A stretch of 63,949 nucleotides of DNA from Opitutaceae bacterium (lineage in GTDB: Bacteria; Verrucomicrobiota; Verrucomicrobiia; Opitutales; Opitutaceae), in assembly GCA_019634615.1 (NCBI GenBank), contig JAHCAZ010000022.1:1-63949 (forward strand), in the 5' to 3' direction. Both the position numbers and the translations under genes were made by a program. This document shows, piece by piece, positions 26,549-36,373 of this stretch (the first letter of the stretch is position 1; each line of letters starts with the position of its first letter). The notes beneath the pieces are model-generated. The model was not told the DNA's origin and searched no databases. It saw only the letters and a list, made by a program, of their open reading frames with translations.

Positions 26549-27079
26549 ATGGCCCACTACGAATTCCCCCTGCGGTTCCGTGCGATCTACGACAAGGCGG
26601 TCGATCTCTACGCCAAGGGACGGCGCGATCCCGCCAACTTCTTCACGGCGGATGAAACGGCGTTCCTCAACGCCAACGGCATCACCGCCCAGAACCTGTT
26701 CGACTACGCCGAGGATCACAACAACTACGGCGAACCCGGCTTCGAGCACGCCCTCGCGATCGAAAACGTGCGCCGTGACTATTTCCTCAATGTCCAGGGC
26801 GGCCGCGGGCTCGTCACCCTGATCGACGAGGCCAAGCTCCCGGGCAAGACCGACGCGATCAAGGGCATCGAATGGCTCCCCCGCATCATCCCGAAGGCCA
26901 AGGCCAAGCTCCGCGGCGAGCTGCCCGCCTCGCTGATGTACTGCTGCGGCGGCGACCGGCGTTTCTTCAAGGAGCACGACATCCTGCCCGCGGAGTTTCT
27001 CGCCCTCGTCTGGCGCCACCTCCAGGACGACAACGCCATCGTCGCCTGGGTTCTCCAGCGCACCAACAACCGCAGTTGA
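26549..27079 (+). CDS. DUF5069-like protein
   Basis: 176 residues, no signal or membrane segment. The pattern AIYDKAVDLYAKGRRDPANF, EDHNNYGEPGFEHALAIENV, RRDYFLNVQGG and the later WLPRIIPKAKAKLRGEL with YCCGGDRRFF resembles DUF5069 proteins, which are common in Verrucomicrobia and have no assigned function. Vicinal Cys residues (MYCCGGD) and several His/Asp are conserved-looking. The region before the ATG (26497-26545) is a run of TTTCCC/CCGG-like low-complexity sequence. The gene lies between two REP pairs and is likely transcribed alone. Confidence 0.6.
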   Translation: MAHYEFPLRFRAIYDKAVDLYAKGRRDPANFFTADETAFLNANGITAQNLFDYAEDHNNYGEPGFEHALAIENVRRDYFLNVQGGRGLVTLIDEAKLPGKTDAIKGIEWLPRIIPKAKAKLRGELPASLMYCCGGDRRFFKEHDILPAEFLALVWRHLQDDNAIVAWVLQRTNNRS

Positions 27080-27088
27080 TCGGCTCCC

Positions 27089-27142
27089 GTAGGCCAGCGC
27101 GCTCGCGCGCGCCCGAGCCGCGCCCGCAGCGGGCTGACCTGC
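27089..27142. repeat. GTAG-flanked hybrid REP pair (type P), decayed right end
   Basis: Starts GTAGGCCAGCGCGCTCGCGC and ends GCGGGCTGACCTGC. The left hairpin is GCGCG-CTCG-CGCGC. The right has lost one loop base and its terminal CTAC has become CTGC. It lies just before the molybdenum hydroxylase small subunit. Confidence 0.75.
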
Positions 27143-27155
27143 AAAAACCTTCCCC

Positions 27156-27632
27156 ATGCCCCGCTACACCCTGAACGTCAACGGCCAGGCCCGCACGGTC
27201 GACGTCCCGGCCGACACCCCGCTGCTCTGGGTCCTCCGCGACCACCTCGACCTCCCCGGCACCAAGTACGGCTGCGGCATCGGCCTCTGCGGCGCCTGCA
27301 CCGTGCACCTCAACGGCGTCCCGCTCCGCTCCTGCCAGCTCGCCGTCTCCACCGTCGCCGGCATGGCGATCACCACCATCGAGGGCCTGTCGCCCGACGG
27401 CACCCACCCGCTGCAGACCGCCTGGTGCGAGCACGACGTGCCCCAATGCGGCTACTGCCAGGCCGGCCAGATCATGACCGCCGCCGCCTTTCTCCGCGGC
27501 AACCCCACCCCCACCGACGAGGAGATCGACGGCGCCCTGGCCGGCAACCTCTGCCGCTGCGGCACCTACGCCCGCATCCGCGCCGCCGTGAAGGACGCCG
27601 CCACCGCGATGGCCAAGGAGGGTGCCAAATGA
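27156..27632 (+). CDS. Molybdenum hydroxylase small subunit, 2x[2Fe-2S] (IorA/CoxS-like)
   Basis: 158 residues. The N-terminal plant-ferredoxin cluster is [18 protein letters not shown] with the fourth Cys in LRSCQLAV. The C-terminal helical [2Fe-2S] domain carries [10 protein letters not shown] and [11 protein letters not shown]. It shuttles electrons from the molybdopterin subunit to an external acceptor. The stop overlaps the large-subunit start as ATGA (27629-27632), a classical coupled pair. No FAD subunit (CoxM-like) is present, which points to the two-subunit isoquinoline 1-oxidoreductase or aldehyde-dehydrogenase-like type, where electrons go to a cytochrome or other acceptor. Confidence 0.92.
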   Translation: MPRYTLNVNGQARTVDVPADTPLLWVLRDHLDLPGTKYGCGIGLCGACTVHLNGVPLRSCQLAVSTVAGMAITTIEGLSPDGTHPLQTAWCEHDVPQCGYCQAGQIMTAAAFLRGNPTPTDEEIDGALAGNLCRCGTYARIRAAVKDAATAMAKEGAK

Positions 27633-29836
27633 AAGCCACCCCCGTCTCCCGCCGCGACTTCATCCGCGTCTCCGCCCTCGCCGGCGGCGGCTTCGCCCTG
27701 AGCCTCTCGTTCCCCGGCGACGCCCTCGCCCAGATCTCCCAGGCGCTCGACGACACGGCCAAGGTCTTCACCCCCGGGCCGTTCATCAAGATCACGCCGG
27801 AGAACATCATCACGATTCTCGCCAAGAACCCCGAGACCGGCCAGGGCGTGAAGACCTCCCTGCCCATGATCGTCGCCGAGGAACTCGACGCCGATTTCGC
27901 CACTGTCGTCATCGAGCAGGCCGGCCTGCGCGGCGACGTCGGCGCCCAGTTCGCCGGCGGCAGCCGTTCCACGCCCGACAACTACATGCTCCTGCGCCGC
28001 GCCGGCGCCACCGCCCGCGCGATGCTCATCGAGGCGGCGGCCCAGACCTGGGGCGTGCGCGCCGAGGAACTCTCAACCGACAAGGGCCGCGTGATCCACG
28101 CCGCCACGGGTCGATCGCTCACCTACGGTCAGCTCGCCACCAAGGCCGCCACGCTCCCGATCCCCGACGAGCGCGACGTGAAGCTGAAGAGCGAATCCGA
28201 GTTCAAGGTCCTCGGTTCCCGCGTCGGCGGCGTCGACAACCCCGCCATTGTCACCGGCCAGGCCCTCTTCGGCATCGACCAGAAATTGCCCGGCATGCTC
28301 CATGCCACGTACACGAAATGCCCCGTCTACGGCGGCAAGGTCGTGAGCGCCAACCTCGACCGCATCAAGGCGCTCCCCGGCGTGAAGGACGCCTTCGTGA
28401 TCGAGGGCACCGACAACATCAACGGCCTCCTCCCCGGTGTCGCCATCCTCGCCACGTCGACGTGGGCCGCCTTTTCCGCCAAGCGCCAGTTGCAGGTCAC
28501 CTGGGACGAGAGCGCCGCGGGCGCTCACACCACCGCCGCGTATGCCGCCCAGGCCGAGGCGCTCGCCAAGACTGGCGGCGCGACCGTGCGCAACGACGGC
28601 GACGTGGCGGGCGCGTTCGCATCGGCCGCCAAGGTCGTCGAGGCCTCGTATTTCTACCCGTTCCTCAACCACGCCACCCTCGAGCCGCAGGGCTGCACCG
28701 CGTGGGCCCGCGACGGCGGCATCGAGTTCTGGACCACGTCGCAGACTCCCGGGTCGGGCCGCGACCTCGTGGCGCGCACGCTCGGGATCGCGGCCGACAA
28801 GCTGAAACTCAACCTGGTCCGCGCCGGCGGCGGCTTCGGTCGTCGCCTGGCCAATGACTACATGGTCGAGGCCGCCGCCATCGCCCTGCGCACGGCGGCA
28901 CCGATCAAGCTCACGTGGACGCGTGAGGACGACATGCGCCACTGCTTCTTCCGCCCGGCCGGCTTCCACCACCTGCGCGGCGCGGTCGACGCGGCCGGCC
29001 GATTGAGCGCCTGGCACAACCACTTCGTCACCTTCGGCTACAAGAACACCGAGCGCCCCGCCTCGTCGGCCGGCATGAGCCCCGACGAATTGCCGGCGCG
29101 GTTCATTCCGAACTACCGCCTCGATCAATCTCTCCTGAGCACGATCATCCCGACCGGCCCGATGCGCGCCCCCGGCAGCAACGGCCTGGCGTTCGTGATG
29201 CAGGGCTTCATCGACGAGCTCGCCCACGCGGCCGGTCGCGATCCGGTGGATTTCCGTCTCGAATTGCTCGGACCCGACCGCGTCGTACCGCCTTCCCAGG
29301 GTCAGCGCGGGGCCTCGTACGACACCGCCCGCATGAAGGGCGTGATTCGCCTCGCCGCCGAGAAATCCGGCTGGGGTTCGCCCCTGCCCCGCGGCGAAGG
29401 CCGCGGCGTGGCATTCCATTATTCGCACCAGGGCTACGTCGCCATGGTCGCGCACGTCGCCGTCTCGACCGACGGCGTCCTGAAGGTGAAGCACGTGACC
29501 GCCGTCGCCGACGTCGGCCCGATCATCAACCTCAGCGGCGCCGAGAACCAGATGCAGGGCTCGATCATCGATGGCCTCAGCATGGCTTGGCTGCAGGAGA
29601 TGACCTATGACCGCGGCCGCGCGGTGCAGACGAACTTCGACACCTACCCGCTCCTGCGCTCGACGGAGACGCCGGGCATGTCAGTGCACTTCATCCAGAG
29701 CGCCAATCCTCCCACCGGCCTCGGCGAACCCGGCTTCCCGGTCGTACCGCCGGCGATCTGCAACGCGATCTTCGCGGCCACCGGCAAACGCATCCGGTCG
29801 CTGCCGATCACGAAGAATGACCTGAGCTGGAGCTGA
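27629..29836 (+). CDS. Molybdenum hydroxylase large subunit, TAT-exported (IorB-like)
   Basis: 735 residues from the ATG at 27629 overlapping the small-subunit stop. A twin-arginine signal is plain: [20 protein letters not shown] at residues 7-26, so the complex is probably exported folded to the periplasm. Molybdopterin-binding features include [63 protein letters not shown], and the catalytic Glu in [15 protein letters not shown]. It hydroxylates an aldehyde or N-heterocycle with water as oxygen donor. The substrate is unknown; no transporter or regulator lies next to it. Confidence 0.9.
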   Translation: MKATPVSRRDFIRVSALAGGGFALSLSFPGDALAQISQALDDTAKVFTPGPFIKITPENIITILAKNPETGQGVKTSLPMIVAEELDADFATVVIEQAGLRGDVGAQFAGGSRSTPDNYMLLRRAGATARAMLIEAAAQTWGVRAEELSTDKGRVIHAATGRSLTYGQLATKAATLPIPDERDVKLKSESEFKVLGSRVGGVDNPAIVTGQALFGIDQKLPGMLHATYTKCPVYGGKVVSANLDRIKALPGVKDAFVIEGTDNINGLLPGVAILATSTWAAFSAKRQLQVTWDESAAGAHTTAAYAAQAEALAKTGGATVRNDGDVAGAFASAAKVVEASYFYPFLNHATLEPQGCTAWARDGGIEFWTTSQTPGSGRDLVARTLGIAADKLKLNLVRAGGGFGRRLANDYMVEAAAIALRTAAPIKLTWTREDDMRHCFFRPAGFHHLRGAVDAAGRLSAWHNHFVTFGYKNTERPASSAGMSPDELPARFIPNYRLDQSLLSTIIPTGPMRAPGSNGLAFVMQGFIDELAHAAGRDPVDFRLELLGPDRVVPPSQGQRGASYDTARMKGVIRLAAEKSGWGSPLPRGEGRGVAFHYSHQGYVAMVAHVAVSTDGVLKVKHVTAVADVGPIINLSGAENQMQGSIIDGLSMAWLQEMTYDRGRAVQTNFDTYPLLRSTETPGMSVHFIQSANPPTGLGEPGFPVVPPAICNAIFAATGKRIRSLPITKNDLSWS

Positions 29837-29850
29837 GAACGCTGATCTTA

Positions 29851-29958
29851 AAACGCTCAACTCTTAACTCTTAACGTTTAACGCTTAAGTAGGAACCAGC
29901 ATTCGCGCGCGACCGCTCACTTGAGCGTTAAGCGTTAAAAGTTAAGCGTTGAGCGTTT
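29851..29958. repeat. AT-rich inverted repeat, 39-base arms (type M)
   Basis: Arms 29851-29889 (AAACGCTCAACTCTTAAC...) and 29920-29958 (...GTTAAGCGTTGAGCGTTT) pair with about five mismatches around a 30-base loop. The arms are internally repetitive (units of about 10 bases like TTAACGCT). Base composition is far below the surroundings. It fills the gap between two convergent genes; no T-run marks it as an intrinsic terminator. Confidence 0.85.
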
Positions 29959-29992
29959 GCTCGTCAGAGAATGCAGCGACCCACCCACAACG

Positions 29993-32176
29993 CTAAAGCA
30001 ACTCTCCCTGCTGCCCGCCTGTCGGGATCGCCCCGATGAACTTGCCATACCGCTCGATCCAGTCATCGAGCTTGTCGAGGTAGTATTTCGTGTCGTACGG
30101 CGCCTCCACCGGGTCGAAGAGCGCCACCGGCCGCGCCCGCTGCCAGTCGCTGGTCTGGCCCTTGGCCTTGGGCAAAATGTAGTAGCTCACGCGGTCGCCC
30201 ATGCGCGGACGCGGGATCATCTGCAGCGCCGCCTCCGCTGCGGCACGGCGGGGCTTGCCGCCCTCGGCGATGAATTTTTCGTAGCTCTCCGGGTTCTGGC
30301 CCAGCGACTCGGTCTTCGCCACGTCCGCGACCGGCAGCTCACGCGTCTCGAGTCTCCGGCGCGTGGTCTCCAGCAGCACGAGCGGCGATTCGGGCGAGGC
30401 GCCCAGCACGAACTTGATGAACTGATCGCTGAGCGCCTTCAGGAACGGCTCGATGCCGCGTGAGCGGAGCGCGCTGCCGCGGATGGTGATGCGCTCGCCG
30501 TCGTACAGGGCGTAGTTCTTCGCCTTGTAGCACCACATCGCGGTGTAGCGGCCGTCGTACTCCAACTCGATGCCCGGCGGGAGGATCGGCGCGACCAGCT
30601 CCAGCAGGTCGTCGGGGCGATCGTTGTACGACTCGGTCGAGAGGTAAATGCCGTCCGTGTCGGCCTCGAGGATCGTGCAGCCGTGGCGCGCGAACTCGTC
30701 GATCAACTGCTGCAGGAGCTCGCGCCCGCGGCGGGTGACCTCCGCCGCCAGTTCGCCGTCGCCGAAGCGCGCGCCGGAGAAGCCGAGGTAACCGTAGAAC
30801 GAGTTGATCAGGATCTTGAAATTGGCCTGCCGCGCCTGCGCCTCGTGGCGCTCGTCCTCGGTCGGCGCGGTCTTGGCCAGCTGCTTGAACTTCAGGCGGT
30901 ATTCGCGAAGCGACGCCAGCAACGGGATGAACACGCCGAGCGGATCGTTGCGCGGATTCCGCGCGATGTGCAGCAGGAGGCTCGGGTAGAGCGAGGCCAC
31001 GTCGAAGTGCAGCACGTGCCTGAAGACGCCCTCATGGAAGCTGCGCGTATACCCACCCTCGAACGGCTGCACCTCCGGCGGCGCCGGGCAGGCGTGGCGC
31101 TTGTGGTAGTAGCGCTCGAGGAAGAGCAGGTCGATCTTGCCCGTGGTGCCGCGCAGCGTGGCATCCTGCAGCAAAATCGGGAAGGTGCGCGTCTGCTCGA
31201 AATACGTCGGCAGCAGCCGGTCGGCGATGCCCTGGGTCTCGCGCAGGTCGTCGCCGAGGTAAGCGAGAAATCGCGCGCGATCGTTTTCGTAGGCGTCGAA
31301 GATCCGGTTGCCCGCAAGGTAGGTGCGCGTGGCGCTGTCCTCGTCGGTGATGCCGAAGTGGACCGCAACGTCCTTGAGGCCGAAGGACGTGAGCTCGCGC
31401 GTGGTGATGTCGTAGAGCTGGACCAGCAGGTAGGTGTCCACCACGGCCCGGCCGGGCAGGTCGCAGCGCGGGAAATCGATCCAGCGCTCGGCCACCTTGA
31501 GCCGGCTGTTGCGGAAGGTCGCGCGCTCGCCGAAGCGGCCCCAGGCGCAGGGCACCTTGTGGCGGCGGCAGCGCTGGCGGAGGTAGTCGAGGTCGAACTT
31601 GAAGATATTGTGCCCCTCGATGACGTCGGGATCCTCGGCGCGGAGGACGGCGTTGAACTCCTCGAGGAGCGCCTTCTCGGCGGCATCGGTCAGCTCCGCG
31701 AGCACGAGGAGGCGCTCGCGGGTGCCGAAACGCAGGCCGATCGCGAGCACGCGGTCGCCGGCCTTGGCGGCGTTGCTGAAGTCGCCGTCCTCTGATGCGG
31801 TCTCAATGTCGAGCTGGCACCGCCGCAGCTGGCCAAAGGTGAGATCGGCAAACAGACGCTGGCGCGTCTGGAGGAGAAACTGGCTCTCGTAGGGCTTGAC
31901 CAGGTCGAGGTCGGCCGGCGCGACCAGCTTCTGCAGGCCGTCGTAGGTCGCGAGGCTGTCGGCGTGGGCCAGTTGCGTGAAGATGCCGGGCCCGCGCAGG
32001 GGTTCGACCGTCACCCCGGATGCGGATGGTTGGCCCGCGGCAGCGGTCAGCCAAGCGAAGGGCCGGAAATCGGCCGTGCGCTCGGTGCGCCCGCCGTCAG
32101 GCGTCGCCACCGCGAGGTGGGCGCGCCCGTCATCGTCGACCCAAACCCCGCAAAGACTCTCGGCGCCGCCGGTCAT
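29993..32176 (-). CDS. Family B DNA polymerase (Pol II-like)
   Basis: 727 residues from the Met at 32176 (MTGGAESLCGVW). Longer in-frame starts run through a REP element. The N-terminal domain is followed by a 3'-5' exonuclease: ExoI QLDIETASED, ExoII VIEGHNIFKFDLDYL, ExoIII near RARFLAYLGDDLRE. Polymerase motifs: A HFDVASLYPSLLL, B KILINSFYGYLGF, C ILEADTDGIYL, plus a thumb segment GSALRSRGIEPFL. All catalytic Asp residues are intact, so both proofreading and synthesis should be active. It is slightly shorter than E. coli Pol II and most like the archaeal/Pol II lineage. A role in lesion bypass or replication restart is inferred from the family. Confidence 0.93.
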   Translation of the reverse strand: MTGGAESLCGVWVDDDGRAHLAVATPDGGRTERTADFRPFAWLTAAAGQPSASGVTVEPLRGPGIFTQLAHADSLATYDGLQKLVAPADLDLVKPYESQFLLQTRQRLFADLTFGQLRRCQLDIETASEDGDFSNAAKAGDRVLAIGLRFGTRERLLVLAELTDAAEKALLEEFNAVLRAEDPDVIEGHNIFKFDLDYLRQRCRRHKVPCAWGRFGERATFRNSRLKVAERWIDFPRCDLPGRAVVDTYLLVQLYDITTRELTSFGLKDVAVHFGITDEDSATRTYLAGNRIFDAYENDRARFLAYLGDDLRETQGIADRLLPTYFEQTRTFPILLQDATLRGTTGKIDLLFLERYYHKRHACPAPPEVQPFEGGYTRSFHEGVFRHVLHFDVASLYPSLLLHIARNPRNDPLGVFIPLLASLREYRLKFKQLAKTAPTEDERHEAQARQANFKILINSFYGYLGFSGARFGDGELAAEVTRRGRELLQQLIDEFARHGCTILEADTDGIYLSTESYNDRPDDLLELVAPILPPGIELEYDGRYTAMWCYKAKNYALYDGERITIRGSALRSRGIEPFLKALSDQFIKFVLGASPESPLVLLETTRRRLETRELPVADVAKTESLGQNPESYEKFIAEGGKPRRAAAEAALQMIPRPRMGDRVSYYILPKAKGQTSDWQRARPVALFDPVEAPYDTKYYLDKLDDWIERYGKFIGAIPTGGQQGELL

Positions 32177-32252
32177 ATTTTCTCGCCCGAGTTCATGGTT
32201 GTCTTGCGGGATGGCAAATTGCCTGGAGTGGTCCGCACCCATGCCGGCAACC

Positions 32253-32306
32253 GTAGGCCAGCGCGCTCGCGCGCGCCCGAACCGCGCCCGCAAGCGGGCT
32301 GCCTAC
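32253..32306. repeat. GTAG-flanked hybrid REP pair (type P)
   Basis: Starts GTAGGCCAGCGCGCTCGCGC and ends GCGGGCTGCCTAC. The left hairpin is GCGCG-CTCG-CGCGC; the right on the other strand is GCCCG-CTTG-CGGGC. It lies between the polymerase gene and the upstream small membrane protein gene, both on the minus strand. Confidence 0.8.
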
Positions 32307-32322
32307 GGCGGAGACCGGCGGC

Positions 32323-32673
32323 TCAGAAGCCCGGACGGAAGTACACCATCGTCACAGCGATGGCGATGCAGGCCAGGGCCACGTAGCTGAGGGTGCCGCG
32401 GAGGTGCGCCTTGCGGTAGGCGATACCCGCCAGGGCGGACAGACCCAGCCAGCAGACCAGCTTGACGATCACCCAGCCGGTCAGGAAGGGGATCTTGTTG
32501 ATGGAGAGCATACCAAACCCGCTGATGAACATGAGGAGCGCGGCGATGCCCGTGATGATCATCGTCTGCTTGCGGTTCTCGGGTGCCGGGTTGGCGAACG
32601 CCATGAACGTGTGCGCGGTGAGCACGATCAGCGACAGGATGTGGAGGAGTTGGTAGTAGGGCAGTCGTTCCAT
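32323..32673 (-). CDS. Small four-helix membrane protein, unknown function
   Basis: 116 residues from the Met at 32673 (MERLPYYQLLHIL). Four hydrophobic segments are visible: HILSLIVLTAHTFMAFA, MIITGIAALLMFISGFGML, WVIVKLVCWLGLSALAGIA and SYVALACIAIAVTMVYF. Short charged loops between them (NPAPENRKQ, YRKAHLRG) suggest both ends are on the cytoplasmic side. It loosely resembles SirB-like integral membrane proteins, but I would not assign a function. It lies upstream of the polymerase gene on the same strand, separated by a REP pair. There is no clear Shine-Dalgarno sequence. Confidence 0.7.
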   Translation of the reverse strand: MERLPYYQLLHILSLIVLTAHTFMAFANPAPENRKQTMIITGIAALLMFISGFGMLSINKIPFLTGWVIVKLVCWLGLSALAGIAYRKAHLRGTLSYVALACIAIAVTMVYFRPGF

Positions 32674-32949
32674 GGTTGGATGCGGGTTGGGGAAAGTAAA
32701 AGTAACACCCCGCCTGTGCCGTATGCCCAAAGGCTCAAGACCTTTTTGCGTTTAGGTGGGCGCCTCCTCCACAGCGTCTGCCTTCCGATTTACGGCCTGG
32801 CATCTTCCGCGGCGGGTTCAGCTCCCGTAATGATTCAAAGGCAAAGAGCGGTTATTGAAAGCACCTCGAACACTGCAGGGTGTCAACGCCACCGTAGGTC
32901 GGGCGATGCCTTCGTCAAACGAGAAGCGCGGAAATGGGACGATCTTTTC

Positions 32950-33113
32950 ATCGCGGAAGCGCGGAAAGACGGAAACGCGAAAATCCCGGATCTTGGGTAG
33001 CGCCCGGCCTCCGGACGGGCGGTTCGGCGTGCGCATACGAAGCGCGGTCCGTCCGGAGGCCGGACCCTACCCAATACAAACTCCCCGCTTCCGCCCTTCC
33101 GCGTTTCCGCGAT
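32950..33113. repeat. Nested palindrome: outer GCGGAA arms around an F-type REP pair
   Basis: Outer arms start ATCGCGGAAGCGCGGAAA (32950) and end TTCCGCGTTTCCGCGAT (33113). The inner F-type pair (32995-33072) has hairpins CGCCCG-GCCTCCGGA-CGGGCG and, on the other strand, GGTCCG-GCCTCCGGA-CGGACC. The linker holds the reverse complement of ATGCGCACGCCGAACC. This is the main content of the 448-base gap 32674-33121. The rest of the gap (32674-32949) shows only a stray GTAGGTCGGGCGA at 32896 and no gene I can support. Confidence 0.85.
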
Positions 33114-33121
33114 TCAGAATA

Positions 33122-33583
33122 TTACCCACCGATGATCGACGAATCCAAATGCTGGATCACGAGCTCCTGCAGCGTCGCGAGGAACAGGTAGCACAGGAAC
33201 GCCTTGCGCAGGGGTTCCTGCAGCTTGCCGAGCTCGACCTCGCCGGTCTCGAGGGTCTCCTCGTCGAAGACCTGCAGGTGCCGCGTGCGGAGCCGCAGGC
33301 GGACGGCCGCGCAGGCGCGCACGACGTGCTCGGCGTTGTCCTCGTCGATCGCGACCACGCCCTCGGAGAAGAACTCCTCGTTGAACAGCGCCAGCAGGAC
33401 GCGCACGTCCTCGTTCTGCGCCGCCAGCAGGTCGTCCACCCACGAGGCGTGGAAGTCCGGGTCGAGATCGCCAATGGCCAGCGGGGCTGCCAGGTGCTTT
33501 TGCAGCTCGCCCCCCAGCTCCTTGATGACGTCGAGGAGCGGCGCCACCACCGGCAGGCTGAGCTTGATCTCAATGCGCTTCAT
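33122..33583 (-). CDS. Helical ClpS-neighbour protein, DUF2017-like
   Basis: 153 residues from the Met at 33583 (MKRIEIKLSLPVV). Its start lies inside clpS (14-base overlap), so the two are translated together. No signal or membrane segment. Predicted all-helical, acidic, with RVLLALFNEEFFSEGVVAID and a late LQEPLRKAFLCYLFLATLQELV. In Actinobacteria the gene after clpS encodes DUF2017, a helical protein of similar size, and the ClpS here is of the actinobacterial type. I infer that this is the equivalent partner. Direct sequence similarity to DUF2017 is not obvious by eye, so the name is tentative. Confidence 0.55.
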   Translation of the reverse strand: MKRIEIKLSLPVVAPLLDVIKELGGELQKHLAAPLAIGDLDPDFHASWVDDLLAAQNEDVRVLLALFNEEFFSEGVVAIDEDNAEHVVRACAAVRLRLRTRHLQVFDEETLETGEVELGKLQEPLRKAFLCYLFLATLQELVIQHLDSSIIGG

Positions 33584-33871
33584 CGGGCTCCAAGATGGCC
33601 GTGAGGTGCCACTGCTGCAACGTGTACGCGTAGGCCTCGGCCTTCTCGCGCAGGCCCGACCAGACGATGGAGCGGCCCTGCTCATGCACCTCGAGCATGT
33701 GCCTGCGGGCCGTGGCGTCGTCGAAGCCGAAGACCTTTTTGAAGACCATGACCACGTAGGACATGAGGTTGACCGGGTCGTTCAGCACGACCACGCGCCA
33801 GCGGCCCTCGAGGGCCAGCTGGGTCTCGCCCTGGACCGCGGGAGCGGCGGAAGGATGACCCTTCGCCCAGG

Positions 33872-33875
<4 letters not shown>
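33570..33875 (-). CDS. clpS: ATP-dependent Clp protease adaptor ClpS
   Basis: 101 residues from the Met at 33875, overlapping the proS stop as ATGA. The core reads RWRVVVLNDPVNLMSYVVMV, then FKKVFGFDDATARRHMLEVH, EQGRSIVWSGLREKAEAYAY and HLTAILEPDE. The NDPVNLMSYV motif and SGLREKAE segment are those of the actinobacterial-type ClpS rather than the E. coli NDDYT type. The N-degron pocket residues (Asn-Asp, Met, the VH His) are present. ClpS delivers N-end-rule substrates to ClpA/ClpC-ClpP. No clp ATPase gene is in the window. Confidence 0.9.
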
Positions 33876-35638
<1,763 letters not shown>

Positions 35639-35671
35639 GAAGCCCGCCACGGAAGCAGCGGGGGCACCCCG

Positions 35672-35689
35672 GCGCAAATTTATTTGCGC
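35672..35689. promoter_or_regulatory. Palindrome in the divergent proS / membrane-protein promoter region
   Basis: GCGCAAATTTATTTGCGC: an 8-bp perfect inverted repeat with a 2-base centre, AT-rich inside, in the 71-base gap between divergent genes. It could be an operator or overlap a promoter for both. No regulator is implied by the context. Confidence 0.3.
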
Positions 35690-35709
35690 GCCGTGCCCGC
35701 CCCCCGTTT

Positions 35710-36333
35710 ATGCCAGTCATGTCCGCCGCCCGTCCCAGCCCCAAGCCCTGGCCCATGAAGTGGGTCATTCTGGTCATTGTCATCTGCCTGGGGGCCTACA
35801 CCTTCCTCACGCTGCGCTACCGCAAGCAGAGCCCGTCGTTCGAACCCTACGAGGACATGAAGACCCGGGCCGTGACCGTGCGCCTCCTCTCGGCCGGTTT
35901 TCAGCGCATCGCCGTCACCGCCGAGCGCCCGGCCGGCGCCACGTCCGTGCCGGGCGGCGCCGCCATCGCCGAGGCCGCCGGCGGCCTGCCCACGGTCCTG
36001 CGCGACAGCCTGATCGACCAGCCCGTGCTGCCGGCCGACTACACCCACATCGCCGCCGCGCCCCGCGCCAACCCGCTGCTCCCCTACTCGATCCAGTTCA
36101 CCTGCTCGGTCGGCGACCATCACCAGCAGCTCGCCGGCGCCCACGTCTATGTGCGCGAGGAGGAGGTCTACATCGTGCCCGAGTTCGAAAAGCTCACGGG
36201 TGACCTGCTCGCGCGCACCCGCGACAGCGTCGTGCTGATGACCGTGCCCCCCGGCGCGCTGAAGTCCGGCCGCTACCAGGTGTCGCTGCTCGGCGCCCGC
36301 GCCTCGCGGACGTGGACCCTGCAAGTGCATTGA
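35710..36333 (+). CDS. Membrane-anchored hypothetical protein
   Basis: 207 residues. One N-terminal transmembrane helix (MKWVILVIVICLGAYTFLTL, about residues 16-35) is followed by a soluble domain that would face the periplasm: TRAVTVRLLSAGFQRIAVTA, SIQFTCSVGDHHQQLAG and a final YQVSLLGARASRTWTLQVH. I recognise no family. Its stop is immediately followed (one base) by a possible GTG start of the argA reading frame, so it may be co-transcribed with argA. No Cys near the start suggests a lipoprotein. Confidence 0.65.
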   Translation: MPVMSAARPSPKPWPMKWVILVIVICLGAYTFLTLRYRKQSPSFEPYEDMKTRAVTVRLLSAGFQRIAVTAERPAGATSVPGGAAIAEAAGGLPTVLRDSLIDQPVLPADYTHIAAAPRANPLLPYSIQFTCSVGDHHQQLAGAHVYVREEEVYIVPEFEKLTGDLLARTRDSVVLMTVPPGALKSGRYQVSLLGARASRTWTLQVH

Positions 36334-36373
36334 CGTGCCGCCCCGCATGCCCGAGAACGGGCGCACCCAAGAC

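Noticed and set aside
32177..32293. Upstream extension of the family B polymerase
   Set aside because: It is translated from a REP palindrome and gives Arg-rich filler; the Met at 32176 is preferred.
32674..32949. A small gene or RNA in the gap before the nested repeat
   Set aside because: No reading frame with a plausible start and no recognised RNA fold; only repeat-like fragments were seen.
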